From assembly GCF_029945925.1 (NCBI RefSeq), contig NZ_JAQSDN010000067.1, forward strand, positions 1-64,000: a stretch of 64,000 bases of DNA, read 5' to 3'. Of this stretch, positions 16,653 to 25,607 are shown one piece after another. A model generated the notes under the pieces. The model was not told where the DNA came from. It saw nothing but the letters and a program-made list of their open reading frames with translations, and searched no databases. The DNA comes from Polaromonas sp. Its GTDB lineage: Bacteria; Pseudomonadota; Gammaproteobacteria; Burkholderiales; Burkholderiaceae_C. Both the position numbers and the translations under genes were made by a program. How positions within the stretch are numbered: position 1 is the first letter of the stretch; every line of letters begins with the position of its first letter.

Positions 16653-17660
16653 TCAATCCCCCTTGATATTGCGCGCCCGGATCAGCGCACCGAAACGTGT
16701 GCCGTCAATAGCTGCGCGCATGTTGAAGTCGGACGGCGACATCGGGGCCGGAATGCCACCGATTGCCATGATGCGGTCTTTCACCGGCTGCGTCGCGAGG
16801 ATCTTGTTGATCTCCTGGTTCAGCCGGTTCACGATGGCCGGCGGGGTGCCGGCCGGCGCGTAAAAGCCGAACCAGGTGTCGGCGTCGAAGTTTTTCAGGC
16901 CGGCTTCGTCCAGGGTGGGTACGTCCGGAAACAAGGGCGAGCGTTTGGCGCTGCCCACGGCCAGCAGCTTGAGCTTGCCGGCCTTCACATGCTGCAGGCC
17001 GATGCCCGGGTCGAACATGAAGTCGAGCTGGCCGCCCAGCAGGTCCTGCATGGCCGGCGCCGCGCCGCGGTAAGGCACGTGCACCGCATAGGTGTTGGTC
17101 TGGGCCTTCAGCATCTCGGCCGCCAGGTGCGGCGAGCTGCCATTGCCCGGTGAGCCAAAGGACAGCTTGCCGGGGTTGGCCTTCATGTAGGCCAGGAATT
17201 CCTTCACGTTGTTGACCGGCAGCGAGGGTTTGACTTCCAGGAACACCAGCACGCGCGCCGCGGCCGCCACCGGCACCAGGTCCTTGGCCGGATTGAAGGA
17301 CATCTTCGGGTACAGGTGCGGGTTGACCGACACCATGCCGCCCGAGCTCATGAGCAGGGTGTAGCCGTCGGCCGGCGCCTTGGCCACGGCTTCACCGCCG
17401 ATGTTGCCGTTGGCACCACCGCGGTTTTCCACCACCACCGGCTGGCCCAGGGCTTCGGCCAGCGGCACACCGATGGCGCGCGCCAGCTGGTCGGCCGCGC
17501 CGCCGGGCGGGAAGTTGACGATGACCTTGACCGGCTTGGCCGGCCAGGCCTGTCCTGAGCCTGACGAAGTGGTCTGCGCCTGCGCTGCGGAAAAAAGGCT
17601 GCTGGCGATCAGCGCCAGTGCCAGCAGGGTGCGGCGGCCGGGTTGGAAGAATGGGCTCAT
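16653..17660 (-). CDS. Bug/TctC-family tricarboxylate-type binding protein
   Basis: Second Bug protein, 335 residues. The signal peptide ends near SAAQA (residue 28), followed by PVKVIVNFPPGGAADQLAR, VENRGGANGNIGGEAVAK and FGSPGNGSSPHLAAEM, all standard Bug/TctC blocks. Probably a periplasmic carboxylate-binding protein. It is the gene downstream of iorAB on the minus strand (48-nt gap), so it may bind a compound related to that enzyme. No membrane partner is nearby. A family E repeat encodes residues 31-39, again right after the signal peptide. Confidence 0.87.
   Translation of the reverse strand: MSPFFQPGRRTLLALALIASSLFSAAQAQTTSSGSGQAWPAKPVKVIVNFPPGGAADQLARAIGVPLAEALGQPVVVENRGGANGNIGGEAVAKAPADGYTLLMSSGGMVSVNPHLYPKMSFNPAKDLVPVAAAARVLVFLEVKPSLPVNNVKEFLAYMKANPGKLSFGSPGNGSSPHLAAEMLKAQTNTYAVHVPYRGAAPAMQDLLGGQLDFMFDPGIGLQHVKAGKLKLLAVGSAKRSPLFPDVPTLDEAGLKNFDADTWFGFYAPAGTPPAIVNRLNQEINKILATQPVKDRIMAIGGIPAPMSPSDFNMRAAIDGTRFGALIRARNIKGD
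17545..17569. repeat. short dispersed repeat family E, copy 2
   Basis: On the minus strand it reads CTTCGTCAGGCTCAGGACAG then GCCTG, nearly identical to 13644-13670. Both copies sit in the same place, just after the signal peptide of a TctC protein. Confidence 0.6.
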
Positions 17661-17708
17661 GGTTTGTCTCCTCTTGGTTTCAGGTTTCCGGGTTTCGAAA
17701 AGCGCGAC

Positions 17709-19322
17709 TCAGGTCGTCCTGGCGGCACGCGGCTTGCGGTGTGGGTTGTCGACCCATCTGATCGGTTGTGCTTTCACCGGGCGCGCCGGTGCGCCGTGGC
17801 TCACCAGCGTCTGGTCCAGCGCCTTGCCGGCTTCATCGAGCAGGGCGGCGTTGCGGGCGGCGGCAATGGCGGCTGCGCGCAATTCGTTCGATGCAAAAGT
17901 GGCGCCTGTGGCCAGGTGCTCCAGCACATGCATGAGGTTGTCCTTGCCGCGTTCGTTGGTGCTGCCGTAGCCCTTGATCAGGCGGCCGCACAAGGCGATC
18001 TCGTGGCCCAGGTGCCAATGGCTTTGCGTGCCGCGCACCACGCCGGCCAGCCATTGCTCGATCAGTGCCTGCTCGGTGACGTAACGGCTGCCGCGCACGC
18101 GCAGCCACTTCAGGCTGGCCAGCAGGCGCAGCGACAGCATGCCGAAGACCGAATGCGTGCCGACCTTCAGCGGCATCGCCCACGGCGCCTTCCCGCGCGC
18201 CACGCGCTGGCGGTCCCAGCGCGTCACGCGCGCGGCCAGGCTCGCTGGAAGCAGGGCCGCGAATTCCGCGGCGCCCGGCTTGAAATGGTCGTAGACCTGC
18301 AGCAGGTCACCGGCGCCCGCCTTGACCTCGCCATGCACACGCTGCCAGCGTTGGGCACTGCTTTTCAGGTCGGCGACGCGCACGATGTCGTCAAACGCCA
18401 TCCACAGTGCCAGCCAGCGCGCCATCTCGCGCGTGATGGCGTAGCCCTGCGCCGCAGCCGGGTCCGCCTGCACCTCGGCGGCCAGCACCTGCCGCAGTCG
18501 CTGGACATAGAGGTCGGCGTAGTCGCGGCCCTGGTACTCCAGCATGCGGGCGTGGCCCAGGGCCAGCATGTCGTGCACTTCTGCCGGGAACATATGAGCC
18601 AAATAGGCCTCCAGCCCTTTAGAGACGGTCGCAAGCAGCTCCTCTTCTGATAGCAAGCGGGTAACCAGCGCCGTCTGCGCCCGTTGTGTGCCCACTTGGT
18701 CAAAGGCCTGGGCGAAGCCACGCAAACTGGCTTCGGCGCCCTTGCCACCGTGGCGGATCACGCTTTCATACGCCTGGCGCGCAAAGGGCAGCAGGCCGCT
18801 GCCGGCAATCGCGCCCAGCATCACGGCGCTGACAACGGTGCCGCAGTCTTTCGCCATCTGGCCCATGTCGAACACATGGTGCTCGCGGCTTTGCGCACGC
18901 AGCACCTCCAGCAGCGGCGCGCTGTCGGTGCGGCCGTCGCCCGGTTCCATGCGTTCCGCCGTGGTGAAGGTGCGGCTGCTGGAACTGATGACCAGCGTGC
19001 GCAGCGGTGAGCTCATGCCGTTGCCGATCTGGCGCGCGGTTTCCAGCAGCTCGGACGACACGATGCCGTCCAGCGCGCCGGGCACCGGGTTCAGGCTGAA
19101 CACCGGGCGTTTGCCCTGCAGTTCGGCCAGCGGCACCGGGAACACTTCGAGGTAATAGGTGGTGGCGCCGGTACGCTGGGCCACGCCGGGAATCGACGTG
19201 CTCTGCGCGGCGTAACCACTGGCCAGCGCGATGTCGACCAGCCATTCGGTCAGCACGCCGCCGCCTTCGCCGCCCAGGGCGCAGATCAGGAGGGTGATGG
19301 GTTGTTGTTGGTTCATGTTCAT
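17709..19322 (-). CDS. iorB: indolepyruvate ferredoxin oxidoreductase, beta subunit (long form)
   Basis: A 537-residue long-form IorB. An N-terminal pyruvate ferredoxin oxidoreductase gamma-type domain (LLICALGGEGGGVLTEWLVD, GVAQRTGATTYYLE) is followed by an extended C-terminal domain as found in proteobacterial homologues. With IorA it oxidatively decarboxylates arylpyruvates to aryl-acetyl-CoA, reducing ferredoxin. The start overlaps the iorA stop by 4 nt (ATGA). A family A repeat encodes residues 224-242 (LLSEEELLATVSKGLEAYLA region). Confidence 0.92.
   Translation of the reverse strand: MNMNQQQPITLLICALGGEGGGVLTEWLVDIALASGYAAQSTSIPGVAQRTGATTYYLEVFPVPLAELQGKRPVFSLNPVPGALDGIVSSELLETARQIGNGMSSPLRTLVISSSSRTFTTAERMEPGDGRTDSAPLLEVLRAQSREHHVFDMGQMAKDCGTVVSAVMLGAIAGSGLLPFARQAYESVIRHGGKGAEASLRGFAQAFDQVGTQRAQTALVTRLLSEEELLATVSKGLEAYLAHMFPAEVHDMLALGHARMLEYQGRDYADLYVQRLRQVLAAEVQADPAAAQGYAITREMARWLALWMAFDDIVRVADLKSSAQRWQRVHGEVKAGAGDLLQVYDHFKPGAAEFAALLPASLAARVTRWDRQRVARGKAPWAMPLKVGTHSVFGMLSLRLLASLKWLRVRGSRYVTEQALIEQWLAGVVRGTQSHWHLGHEIALCGRLIKGYGSTNERGKDNLMHVLEHLATGATFASNELRAAAIAAARNAALLDEAGKALDQTLVSHGAPARPVKAQPIRWVDNPHRKPRAARTT
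18599..18654 (-). repeat. dispersed repeat family A, copy 4, inside iorB
   Basis: A 56-bp copy on the minus strand: GCTATCAGAAGAGGAGC, TGCTTGCGA, then AAAGGGCTGGAGGCC and TATTTGG. It is close to the xdhA copy at 30211-30266. The frame of IorB stays open through it. Confidence 0.8.
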
Positions 19323-21556
19323 GATGTCTGCAATGCCCGCACGAAGGCGCCGCGCACGCTGCCCAGCAGGCGTTCATGCCACTTCGGGTTCTGGATCACT
19401 TCGGCGCGGTAAAACGAGGGGCACAGGGTCGCCGCATGCGCGTTGGCGCCGCACAGGCCGCAGCCGACGCAGCCGTCGATCACCGTGGCCACCGGGTCCA
19501 CCTTGAGCGGGTCGGGGTTGTCTTTCAGCGTCAGCGTCGGGCAGCCCGACAGGCGGATGCAGGCGTGGTCGCCATTGCAGATGTCTTCATCGACGCCGTA
19601 TTTCACCCGCACCACACGTTTGCCTTTTTTGAGCAACCCGGCCAGCCAGGGTTTGATGCGGCGCTGGCGTTCGAGCTGGCATTCACCCTCGGCAATGATG
19701 ACCTTGAGCCCGTTGAAATCGGTGGTGAAGGCCTCGTTGAGCGTCTGGCGCATCTCCTCCACATGGTAGGTGTGCACCGTGCGTAACCATTGAATGCCCA
19801 GGCCCTGCAGGGTGTTTTCAATCGTCTTGTTGGTGTCGGTCAGGCTTTGCAGCTTGTCGCTGGCGTTGAACTTGGCGTCATCACTTGGCGTGGAGATGAT
19901 GTCCTGCGTGCCGGTGGCCGAGGTGTAGCCGTTCTTGAAGATCAGCAGCACCGCGTCGTCGCCGTTGAACAGCGCCGACTGCACGCCGGTCAGCAGGCCG
20001 TTGTGCCAGAAGCCGCCGTCACCCATGATGGACAGGGTGCGCCGCGCCATCATCGGCGAGACGCCGGCGCGGCTGGCCAGGCTCATGCCGTAACCCAGAA
20101 TCGAATGGCCGAATGAGAAGGGCGCAAAGGTGCCGAAGGCGTGGCAGCCGATGTCGGCCGCGATGTGTACCGGCCCCACATCCTGCTGCGCGAGTTTGAG
20201 CGCCGAGAACACCGGCCGCTCCGGGCAGCCAATGCAAAAGCCGGGCGGGCGTACCGGCAAAGGTTGGTTCAGTTCCGCCGCGATCTCGCGGCCCACTGCG
20301 CTGCGGCGCTCGATGTTGCCCTGGAGCCAGGCCTTGGCCCCTTCCAGACTCCCTCTCCCCGTGGGTGAGGGTTGGGGTGAGGGCTTGTGCGCGGCTCCCT
20401 CACCCCCGCCCTCTCCCAGAGGGAGAGGGAGCAAATACTTCTCGACGAAGTGCACGAGCCCCTGCGCCACCACCTCCACCGAATATTCGCCACCCGAGGG
20501 CAACATGTCCTTGCCGTGCAGCGGCGTGTTGATGTCGCGGCGGCGCAAAAAGGTGGCGATCTCCTGCTCGATGTATTCGGGCTGGCCCTCCTCGACCACC
20601 AGCACCGCGCGTTTGCCCAGCGCAAATTCCGCCACCTGCTCGGGCACCAGCGGGTAGGTGACGTTGAGCACCAGCAGGGGAATCTCGCTCTGGCCAAACG
20701 CGTCACACAGGCCGAACTGCTGCAGCGCGCGGATCAGCGCGTTGTAGATACCGCCCTGCACGATGATGCCGAGGTCTTTGCGCGGCCCGTCCATCAGCTC
20801 GTTGAGCTGCTGCTCGACGATGTAGCGGCGCGCCGCCGGAATGCGCTCCTCGAACTTGAGTTTTTCGTGGCGGAAGGTGACCGGCGGGTGCGCGAGTTTG
20901 GCGTAGTCGAAAGCGGCGGGTTCCTCCATCAGCTGGCGCGTCGAGATCGCCGGCGGGCGGTTGTCCTTGCATTCGAAGCTGCCGCGCACATGGCAGGCGC
21001 GTATGCGCAGCTCCAGAATGGCCGGCATGTTCGAGGTTTCGGACAGGCGAAAACCATGCTCGACCATGGCCACCATCTTGCCCAGGTCCGGCCGCGGGTC
21101 CAGCAGGCACATCGATGACTTGAGCGCGTAGGCATGGGTGCGCTCCTGGATCACGCTGGCGCCTTCGCCGTAGTCTTCACCGACCACGATCAGCGCGCCG
21201 CCCGTGACGCCGGGCGAGGAAAGATTGGAAAGCGCATCGGCCGCGACGTTGGTGCCGACGATGGATTTCCAGGTCACCGCGCCGCGCAGCGGGTAGTGGA
21301 TGGACGCGCCCAGCATTGCGGCGGCCGAGGCTTCGTTGGAGCAGGCTTCGACGTGCACGCCGAGTTCGTCCATGTAGGGCTTGGCCTGCACCATGACGTC
21401 GAGCAGGTGCGACACCGGTGCGCCCTGGTAGCCGCCCACATAGGCCACGCCGGACTGGAGCAATGCCTTGGTGATCGCGAGGATGCCCTCGCCGTGGAAA
21501 GTTTCGCCCGCGCCCATGCGCAACGACTCGATTTCCTTGCTGAATGAAACTTCCAA
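19319..21556 (-). CDS. iorA: indolepyruvate ferredoxin oxidoreductase, alpha subunit
   Basis: A 745-residue thiamine-diphosphate enzyme subunit. N-terminal PFOR-like domain (GYQGAPVSHLLDVM, CSNEASAAAMLGA, GEDYGEGASVIQERTHAYA), a CIGCPERP cysteine pair, the TPP motif GDGGFWHNG, and a C-terminal iron-sulfur segment (CVGCGLCGANAHAATLC). The start is a TTG at 21556 with GGAG 6 nt upstream, matching the family's SKEIESL start. A double family B repeat encodes residues 376-404 between two domains. Divergent LysR gene at 21653. Confidence 0.93.
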   Translation of the reverse strand: MEVSFSKEIESLRMGAGETFHGEGILAITKALLQSGVAYVGGYQGAPVSHLLDVMVQAKPYMDELGVHVEACSNEASAAAMLGASIHYPLRGAVTWKSIVGTNVAADALSNLSSPGVTGGALIVVGEDYGEGASVIQERTHAYALKSSMCLLDPRPDLGKMVAMVEHGFRLSETSNMPAILELRIRACHVRGSFECKDNRPPAISTRQLMEEPAAFDYAKLAHPPVTFRHEKLKFEERIPAARRYIVEQQLNELMDGPRKDLGIIVQGGIYNALIRALQQFGLCDAFGQSEIPLLVLNVTYPLVPEQVAEFALGKRAVLVVEEGQPEYIEQEIATFLRRRDINTPLHGKDMLPSGGEYSVEVVAQGLVHFVEKYLLPLPLGEGGGEGAAHKPSPQPSPTGRGSLEGAKAWLQGNIERRSAVGREIAAELNQPLPVRPPGFCIGCPERPVFSALKLAQQDVGPVHIAADIGCHAFGTFAPFSFGHSILGYGMSLASRAGVSPMMARRTLSIMGDGGFWHNGLLTGVQSALFNGDDAVLLIFKNGYTSATGTQDIISTPSDDAKFNASDKLQSLTDTNKTIENTLQGLGIQWLRTVHTYHVEEMRQTLNEAFTTDFNGLKVIIAEGECQLERQRRIKPWLAGLLKKGKRVVRVKYGVDEDICNGDHACIRLSGCPTLTLKDNPDPLKVDPVATVIDGCVGCGLCGANAHAATLCPSFYRAEVIQNPKWHERLLGSVRGAFVRALQTS
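20348..20431. repeat. inverted pair of family B repeats inside iorA
   Basis: Two family B units in opposite orientation (20348-20384 and 20393-20431) with an 8-nt spacer. They are translated as the LPLPLGEGGGEG and SPQPSPTGRG segments of IorA. An equivalent pair lies in xdhA (29616-29709). Confidence 0.85.
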
Positions 21557-21652
21557 GGCTGTCTCCGGGTTTTATTTTCAAGGGTAACAGCGAGTTTGGG
21601 CCCCATTCGACTATCCATCAATAAAATAATGAGACTATCTGGTATTCATTCA

Positions 21653-22552
21653 ATGCATATAAAAGACATCGACCTGAACCTGCTGCGGCTGTTTGATGCG
21701 GTCTACCGCACGCGCAACGTGAGCCGCGCGGCCGAGTTGATGGACCTCACGCAGCCCGCTGCCAGCCAGGGCCTGACGCGGCTGCGCCTCCTGATCAAGG
21801 ACCCGCTGTTCGTGCGCGCCGGCGGCGGCGTGCAGCCCACGCCCAAGGCCGACCGCCTGGCCGACGCGGTGCGCAGCGCGCTGGCCACGCTGGAGCAGGC
21901 GCTCAACGAATCGGCCCTGTTTGAGCCGTTGCAGTCACGCAAGGTGTTCCGCATCCACATGAGCGACATTGGCGAAGGCCGCTTCCTGCCCGAGCTGATG
22001 GCGGCGCTGCGCGAGCTCGCACCCGGGGTGCGTATTGAAACCTCACCGCGGGCCAGCAACGACATCGCCCCGGCGCTGGACAACGGGCGCATCGACTTTG
22101 CGTTCGGCTTTTTGCCGGCGGTGAAAGACACGCAGCGGGTGCAACTGCTCAAGGACCGCTACATCGTGCTGCTGCGCGAAGGTCACCCTTTCGCCCGGCG
22201 CCGGCGCAGCGGCCAGGCACTGCTCGACGCCTTGCAGCAGCTGGAGTTTGTGGCGGTACGCACCCACTCCGACACCTTGCGCATCCTGCAGATGCTGCAG
22301 CTCGAAGAGCGCCTGCGTCTGACGACCGAACACTTCATGGTGCTGCCGTCCATCGTCAAGGCCACCGACCTGGCGGTCGTGATGCCGCGCAATATCGCCA
22401 ACATTTTCGCGGCCGGCGGCGGTTACACCGTCATCGAGCCGCCGTTTCCGCTGCGCGACTTCACGGTCTCGCTGCACTGGAGCAAACGCTTTGAGGCGGA
22501 CCCCGGCAACCGCTGGCTGCGCGCGGTGATTGAGGACCTGTTCAGGGAGTAG
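21653..22552 (+). CDS. LysR-family regulator, NodD/SyrM-like subgroup
   Basis: LysR regulator of 299 residues with a typical start (MHIKDIDLNLLRLFDAVYRT) and helix-turn-helix (NVSRAAELMDLTQPAASQGL, about residues 23-42). The effector domain follows from about residue 95. The ATG at 21653 is chosen because the family start matches there. It is divergent from iorA with a 96-nt spacer and probably controls iorAB. Effector unknown, perhaps an arylpyruvate or aromatic acid (inference). Confidence 0.87.
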   Translation: MHIKDIDLNLLRLFDAVYRTRNVSRAAELMDLTQPAASQGLTRLRLLIKDPLFVRAGGGVQPTPKADRLADAVRSALATLEQALNESALFEPLQSRKVFRIHMSDIGEGRFLPELMAALRELAPGVRIETSPRASNDIAPALDNGRIDFAFGFLPAVKDTQRVQLLKDRYIVLLREGHPFARRRRSGQALLDALQQLEFVAVRTHSDTLRILQMLQLEERLRLTTEHFMVLPSIVKATDLAVVMPRNIANIFAAGGGYTVIEPPFPLRDFTVSLHWSKRFEADPGNRWLRAVIEDLFRE

Positions 22553-22704
22553 TGCGGTGGCGACCCCGGCTGCAACAGCACTCCGAACTCAAACGTGCCG
22601 CCATCGAGGCTCGCCTTGCTACCTACATGATTTTGGAGCTGTTGAGCGAGTGGCACGATAGCCGATACTCGAGTCCACCATCAACCTCGGGGAAAGTTGC
22701 TGCC

Positions 22705-23055
22705 ATGAACCCCCTTTCGAATGCGCCGCCAATCGAACGGTTTCGGACGTTCGCATCTGTGCGGGACTTGCGAGACGACAGCGAAGACTGGGGCGGCTAC
22801 TTCGGCTCAGGCAAGGGGGAGCTCACTTGGAAAGATATACGAGACAAGCCCCTTGCTGTGGTTCCTGGCGAAGCAGGTATCGGGAAGACGATTGAGCTTG
22901 AACTTGAGGTCCAGAGGTTGCGAAGCACGGGCATCCCCGGGGGCGCAAAGAGGCAACCGTTTTTGGAGCTTGTTGAGTACCTGCAGGCGCAGGCCAGCAT
23001 CATCAAAACTGATTCCCCTGGCGTGGAGGACATCGGTATCAATTGCGGGGCCTAA
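22705..23055 (+). pseudogene. truncated P-loop NTPase, NACHT/STAND-like remnant
   Basis: An open frame of 116 codons with a Walker A motif GEAGIGKT (about residues 55-62) preceded by LAVVP and followed by ELELEVQRLRS. This layout is typical of the start of a NACHT/STAND ATPase module, but the rest of the ATPase is missing: the frame stops at GCC TAA inside the target duplication of the adjacent mobile element. Its composition is lower in GC than its neighbours. Probably the 5' end of a decayed accessory (possibly defence) gene. The NACHT assignment is tentative. Confidence 0.5.
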
Positions 23056-23058
23056 GAA

Positions 23059-23257
23059 GAATGGCACTTACTTAAGCCGCGAATACCAGGAAACCTGCCA
23101 GTCGGGATGACAGGCGGGGACGTGGATGACGCCTGAAGTTGTCATTGCGGACTTGATCCGCAATCCATGCCTCGCGGGCCTGCCCGGTGGAACATGCGGC
23201 ATGGATCCCGGCTCAAGGCCGGGATGACAGACTTTTTGGCTTATGTAAGTGCCATTC
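23059..23257. mobile_element. MITE-like element with terminal inverted repeats and target duplication
   Basis: A 199-bp non-coding element. The left end GAATGGCACTTACTTAAGCC (23059-23078) is the reverse complement of the right end (23238-23257) with one mismatch in 20. It is flanked by exact 10-bp direct repeats GGCCTAAGAA at 23049-23058 and 23258-23267. It contains two inverted family D repeats (23141-23170 and 23200-23230). No transposase inside, so it would need one in trans. Confidence 0.82.
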
Positions 23258-23335
23258 GGCCTAAGAATGCGTTTCACTGAATTGACGAAGGCGTTGGTAG
23301 TCAACCAAAGACAACGTAGTGACGCGACTTGCCTC

Positions 23336-24283
23336 TCACCCCCCAGTTAGGGCGTGCTTGAAGAGCTTCCACGAAACGGCTTCGCCGGGCGGACCCGCCA
23401 CCCTGCGCCAGAAGTTTTCCGCCGCCGGCGGCGCGGCGGCGTTGCTGCGAAACAGCCGGATGTCGAGTTCAATCGCCCACTCGGGGCCGCCGGCGGCGAC
23501 CAGGCGGCCGCTGGCCAGTTCCTCGTTGATCAGGCTGAGCGGCAGCCAGGCCACGCCGCGCCCGTCCAGCGCCATGGTCTTGAGCACCGAGGCCAGGTGC
23601 GCGGTGAACACCGGCTCGCTGCGGGATTTTTCAAGCGCGCCGCTGCGCAGGGCGCGCACGATGCGGCCCAGCCCGGACTCGCTGCTGTAGGCGAGGATGG
23701 GTGCGTATTTGCCGCTGGAAGAAAGCAGGTGCAGGGGCTTGCCGTTTTTGCCCGGCGCTGACACCGGCACCAGGGTGTCGCCGCCCAGCTTCACCGAGCG
23801 GTGGCTCGCCGGGTCCAGCCGGCCCGGCACCTGCTCATGCCAGTGACACAGCAGGAACTGGATGCGCCCCTGCAGCATCAGCGCCTCGCACTGCTGCATC
23901 ACGTCGGAGACGAGTTGTATCGGGCCCATCGGCGAGCCGGACTCCAGTCCGCGCAGCCAGGCCGGCAGGAAGGTGAAGGACAACGCATGGGTGGACGCAA
24001 ACCGCAGGGTGGCGGAGCTGGCGTCCGCCACCGCCCGTGCTTCATCGGGCACACGGGCCACACGCGCGAGCATGTCCTGCGCCACCGACTGGAACCACTG
24101 CCCGGTCTCGGTCAGCGTGACGGGGTGCGTGGTGCGATCGAACAGCGCGACGCCCAGCCACTCCTCCAGCGCACGCACGCGGCGGCTGAAGGCCGGCTGC
24201 GTCATGTGGCGGTCGCTGGCGGCGCGCGAGAAATTGCCCGAGCTGGCCAGCGCCAGGAAATCCTCCAACCAGGTCAGGTTCAT
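23336..24283 (-). CDS. LysR-family regulator
   Basis: LysR regulator of 315 residues beginning MNLTWLEDFLALASSGNFSR, with helix-turn-helix FSRAASDRHMTQPAFSRRVR (about 18-37) and the usual wing (LFDRTTHPVTLTETG). The ATG at 24283 fits the family start. It is divergent from D-tartrate dehydratase with a 98-nt spacer and is its likely regulator. The coinducer is probably tartrate (inference). The 3' end is 69 nt from the MITE's right target duplication. Confidence 0.87.
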   Translation of the reverse strand: MNLTWLEDFLALASSGNFSRAASDRHMTQPAFSRRVRALEEWLGVALFDRTTHPVTLTETGQWFQSVAQDMLARVARVPDEARAVADASSATLRFASTHALSFTFLPAWLRGLESGSPMGPIQLVSDVMQQCEALMLQGRIQFLLCHWHEQVPGRLDPASHRSVKLGGDTLVPVSAPGKNGKPLHLLSSSGKYAPILAYSSESGLGRIVRALRSGALEKSRSEPVFTAHLASVLKTMALDGRGVAWLPLSLINEELASGRLVAAGGPEWAIELDIRLFRSNAAAPPAAENFWRRVAGPPGEAVSWKLFKHALTGG

Positions 24284-24381
24284 GGGCGGTGCTTTGCGGG
24301 CATGGAACAAGAAAAAACCGGCATTGGACGCCGGCACGCGTGGCGCCGATGATAGCCCCATCACTCACCCGAAGCAGCGCC

Positions 24382-25548
24382 ATGAAAATCACAGCCATCC
24401 GCGAAGTCACCCAGCCCATCAAATCCGACATCCGCAACGCCTACATCGACTTCTCGAAGATGACGCTGAGCCTGGTGGCGGTGGTCACCGACGTGGTCCG
24501 CGACGGCAAGCCTGTCATCGGTTACGGCTTCAATTCCAATGGGCGTTATGGCCAGGGCGGCTTGATCCGCGAGCGTTTTGTGCCGCGCATTCTGGAAACC
24601 GCGCCGGAGAGCCTGCTCGACGACAGCCGCGACAACCTCGACCCGCACAAGGTGTGGACGGCGATGATGACCAATGAAAAACCGGGCGGGCACGGCGAAC
24701 GTTCGGTCGCCGTCGGCACCATCGACATGGCCGTCTGGGACGCCGTGGCCAAGATCGAGGGCAAGCCGCTGTACCAGTTGCTGGCCGAGCGGTATGGCAA
24801 CGGCACGCCCGACCGCAAGGTGTTCGTTTATGCCGCCGGTGGTTATTACTACCCGGGCAAGGACGACGCCAAACTGATGATGGAGATGCGCAGCTACCTG
24901 GACCGGGGTTATGCGGTGGTGAAGATGAAGATAGGCGGCGCGTCTCTGGCCGACGACTGCCGGCGCATCGAGGCGGTGCTGGGCATGCTGGCGCCGGGCC
25001 AGAAGCTGGCGGTTGACGCCAACGGCCGCTTCGACCTGAAGACCGCCGTCGCCTACGCCAAAGCCCTGTCGTCCTACGACCTGTTCTGGTACGAGGAGGC
25101 CGGCGACCCGCTGGACTACGCCTTGCAGGCCGAGCTGGCTCAGCACTACGACAAGCCCATGGCCACCGGCGAGAACCTGTTTTCCATGCAGGATGCGCGC
25201 AACCTGATCCGTTACGGCGGCATGCGCCCGGACCGCGACTGGCTGCAGTTCGACTGCGCGCTGAGTTATGGCCTGGTCGAATACCTGCGCACGTTGGACA
25301 TGCTGAAAGAGCACGGCTGGTCGTCCACACGCTGCATTCCGCACGGCGGCCACCAGATGTCGCTGGCCATCGCGGCGGGGCTGGGACTGGGCGGCAACGA
25401 GTCCTACCCCGATCTGTTCCAGCCCTATGGCGGTTTCCCCGACGGTGTGAAGGTGGTGGACAGCTACGTCACGCTGCCTGAATTGCCGGGCATCGGTTTC
25501 GAGGGCAAGGCGGATCTGTACGCGGTGATGAAGGCGCTGGCTGCCTGA
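24382..25548 (+). CDS. tarD: D(-)-tartrate dehydratase, enolase superfamily
   Basis: A 388-residue enolase-superfamily enzyme that dehydrates D-tartrate to oxaloacetate. The sequence follows the characterised Bradyrhizobium TarD closely (NAYIDFSKMT, GYGFNSNGRYGQGGLIRERF, NEKPGGHGERSVAVGTIDMAVWD). Catalytic positions are visible: KMK (K181, K183), metal ligands D212, E238/E239 and E264, and H321 in PHGGHQMS. The ATG at 24382 fits. Together with ttuC and ttuD this gives separate routes for different tartrate stereoisomers. Confidence 0.93.
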   Translation: MKITAIREVTQPIKSDIRNAYIDFSKMTLSLVAVVTDVVRDGKPVIGYGFNSNGRYGQGGLIRERFVPRILETAPESLLDDSRDNLDPHKVWTAMMTNEKPGGHGERSVAVGTIDMAVWDAVAKIEGKPLYQLLAERYGNGTPDRKVFVYAAGGYYYPGKDDAKLMMEMRSYLDRGYAVVKMKIGGASLADDCRRIEAVLGMLAPGQKLAVDANGRFDLKTAVAYAKALSSYDLFWYEEAGDPLDYALQAELAQHYDKPMATGENLFSMQDARNLIRYGGMRPDRDWLQFDCALSYGLVEYLRTLDMLKEHGWSSTRCIPHGGHQMSLAIAAGLGLGGNESYPDLFQPYGGFPDGVKVVDSYVTLPELPGIGFEGKADLYAVMKALAA

Positions 25549-25607
25549 CCCGTCGTTCGCCAAACTTTCCATATTCAACGCTGAGTAAGGTCCACGGACA
25601 CCGAGGC

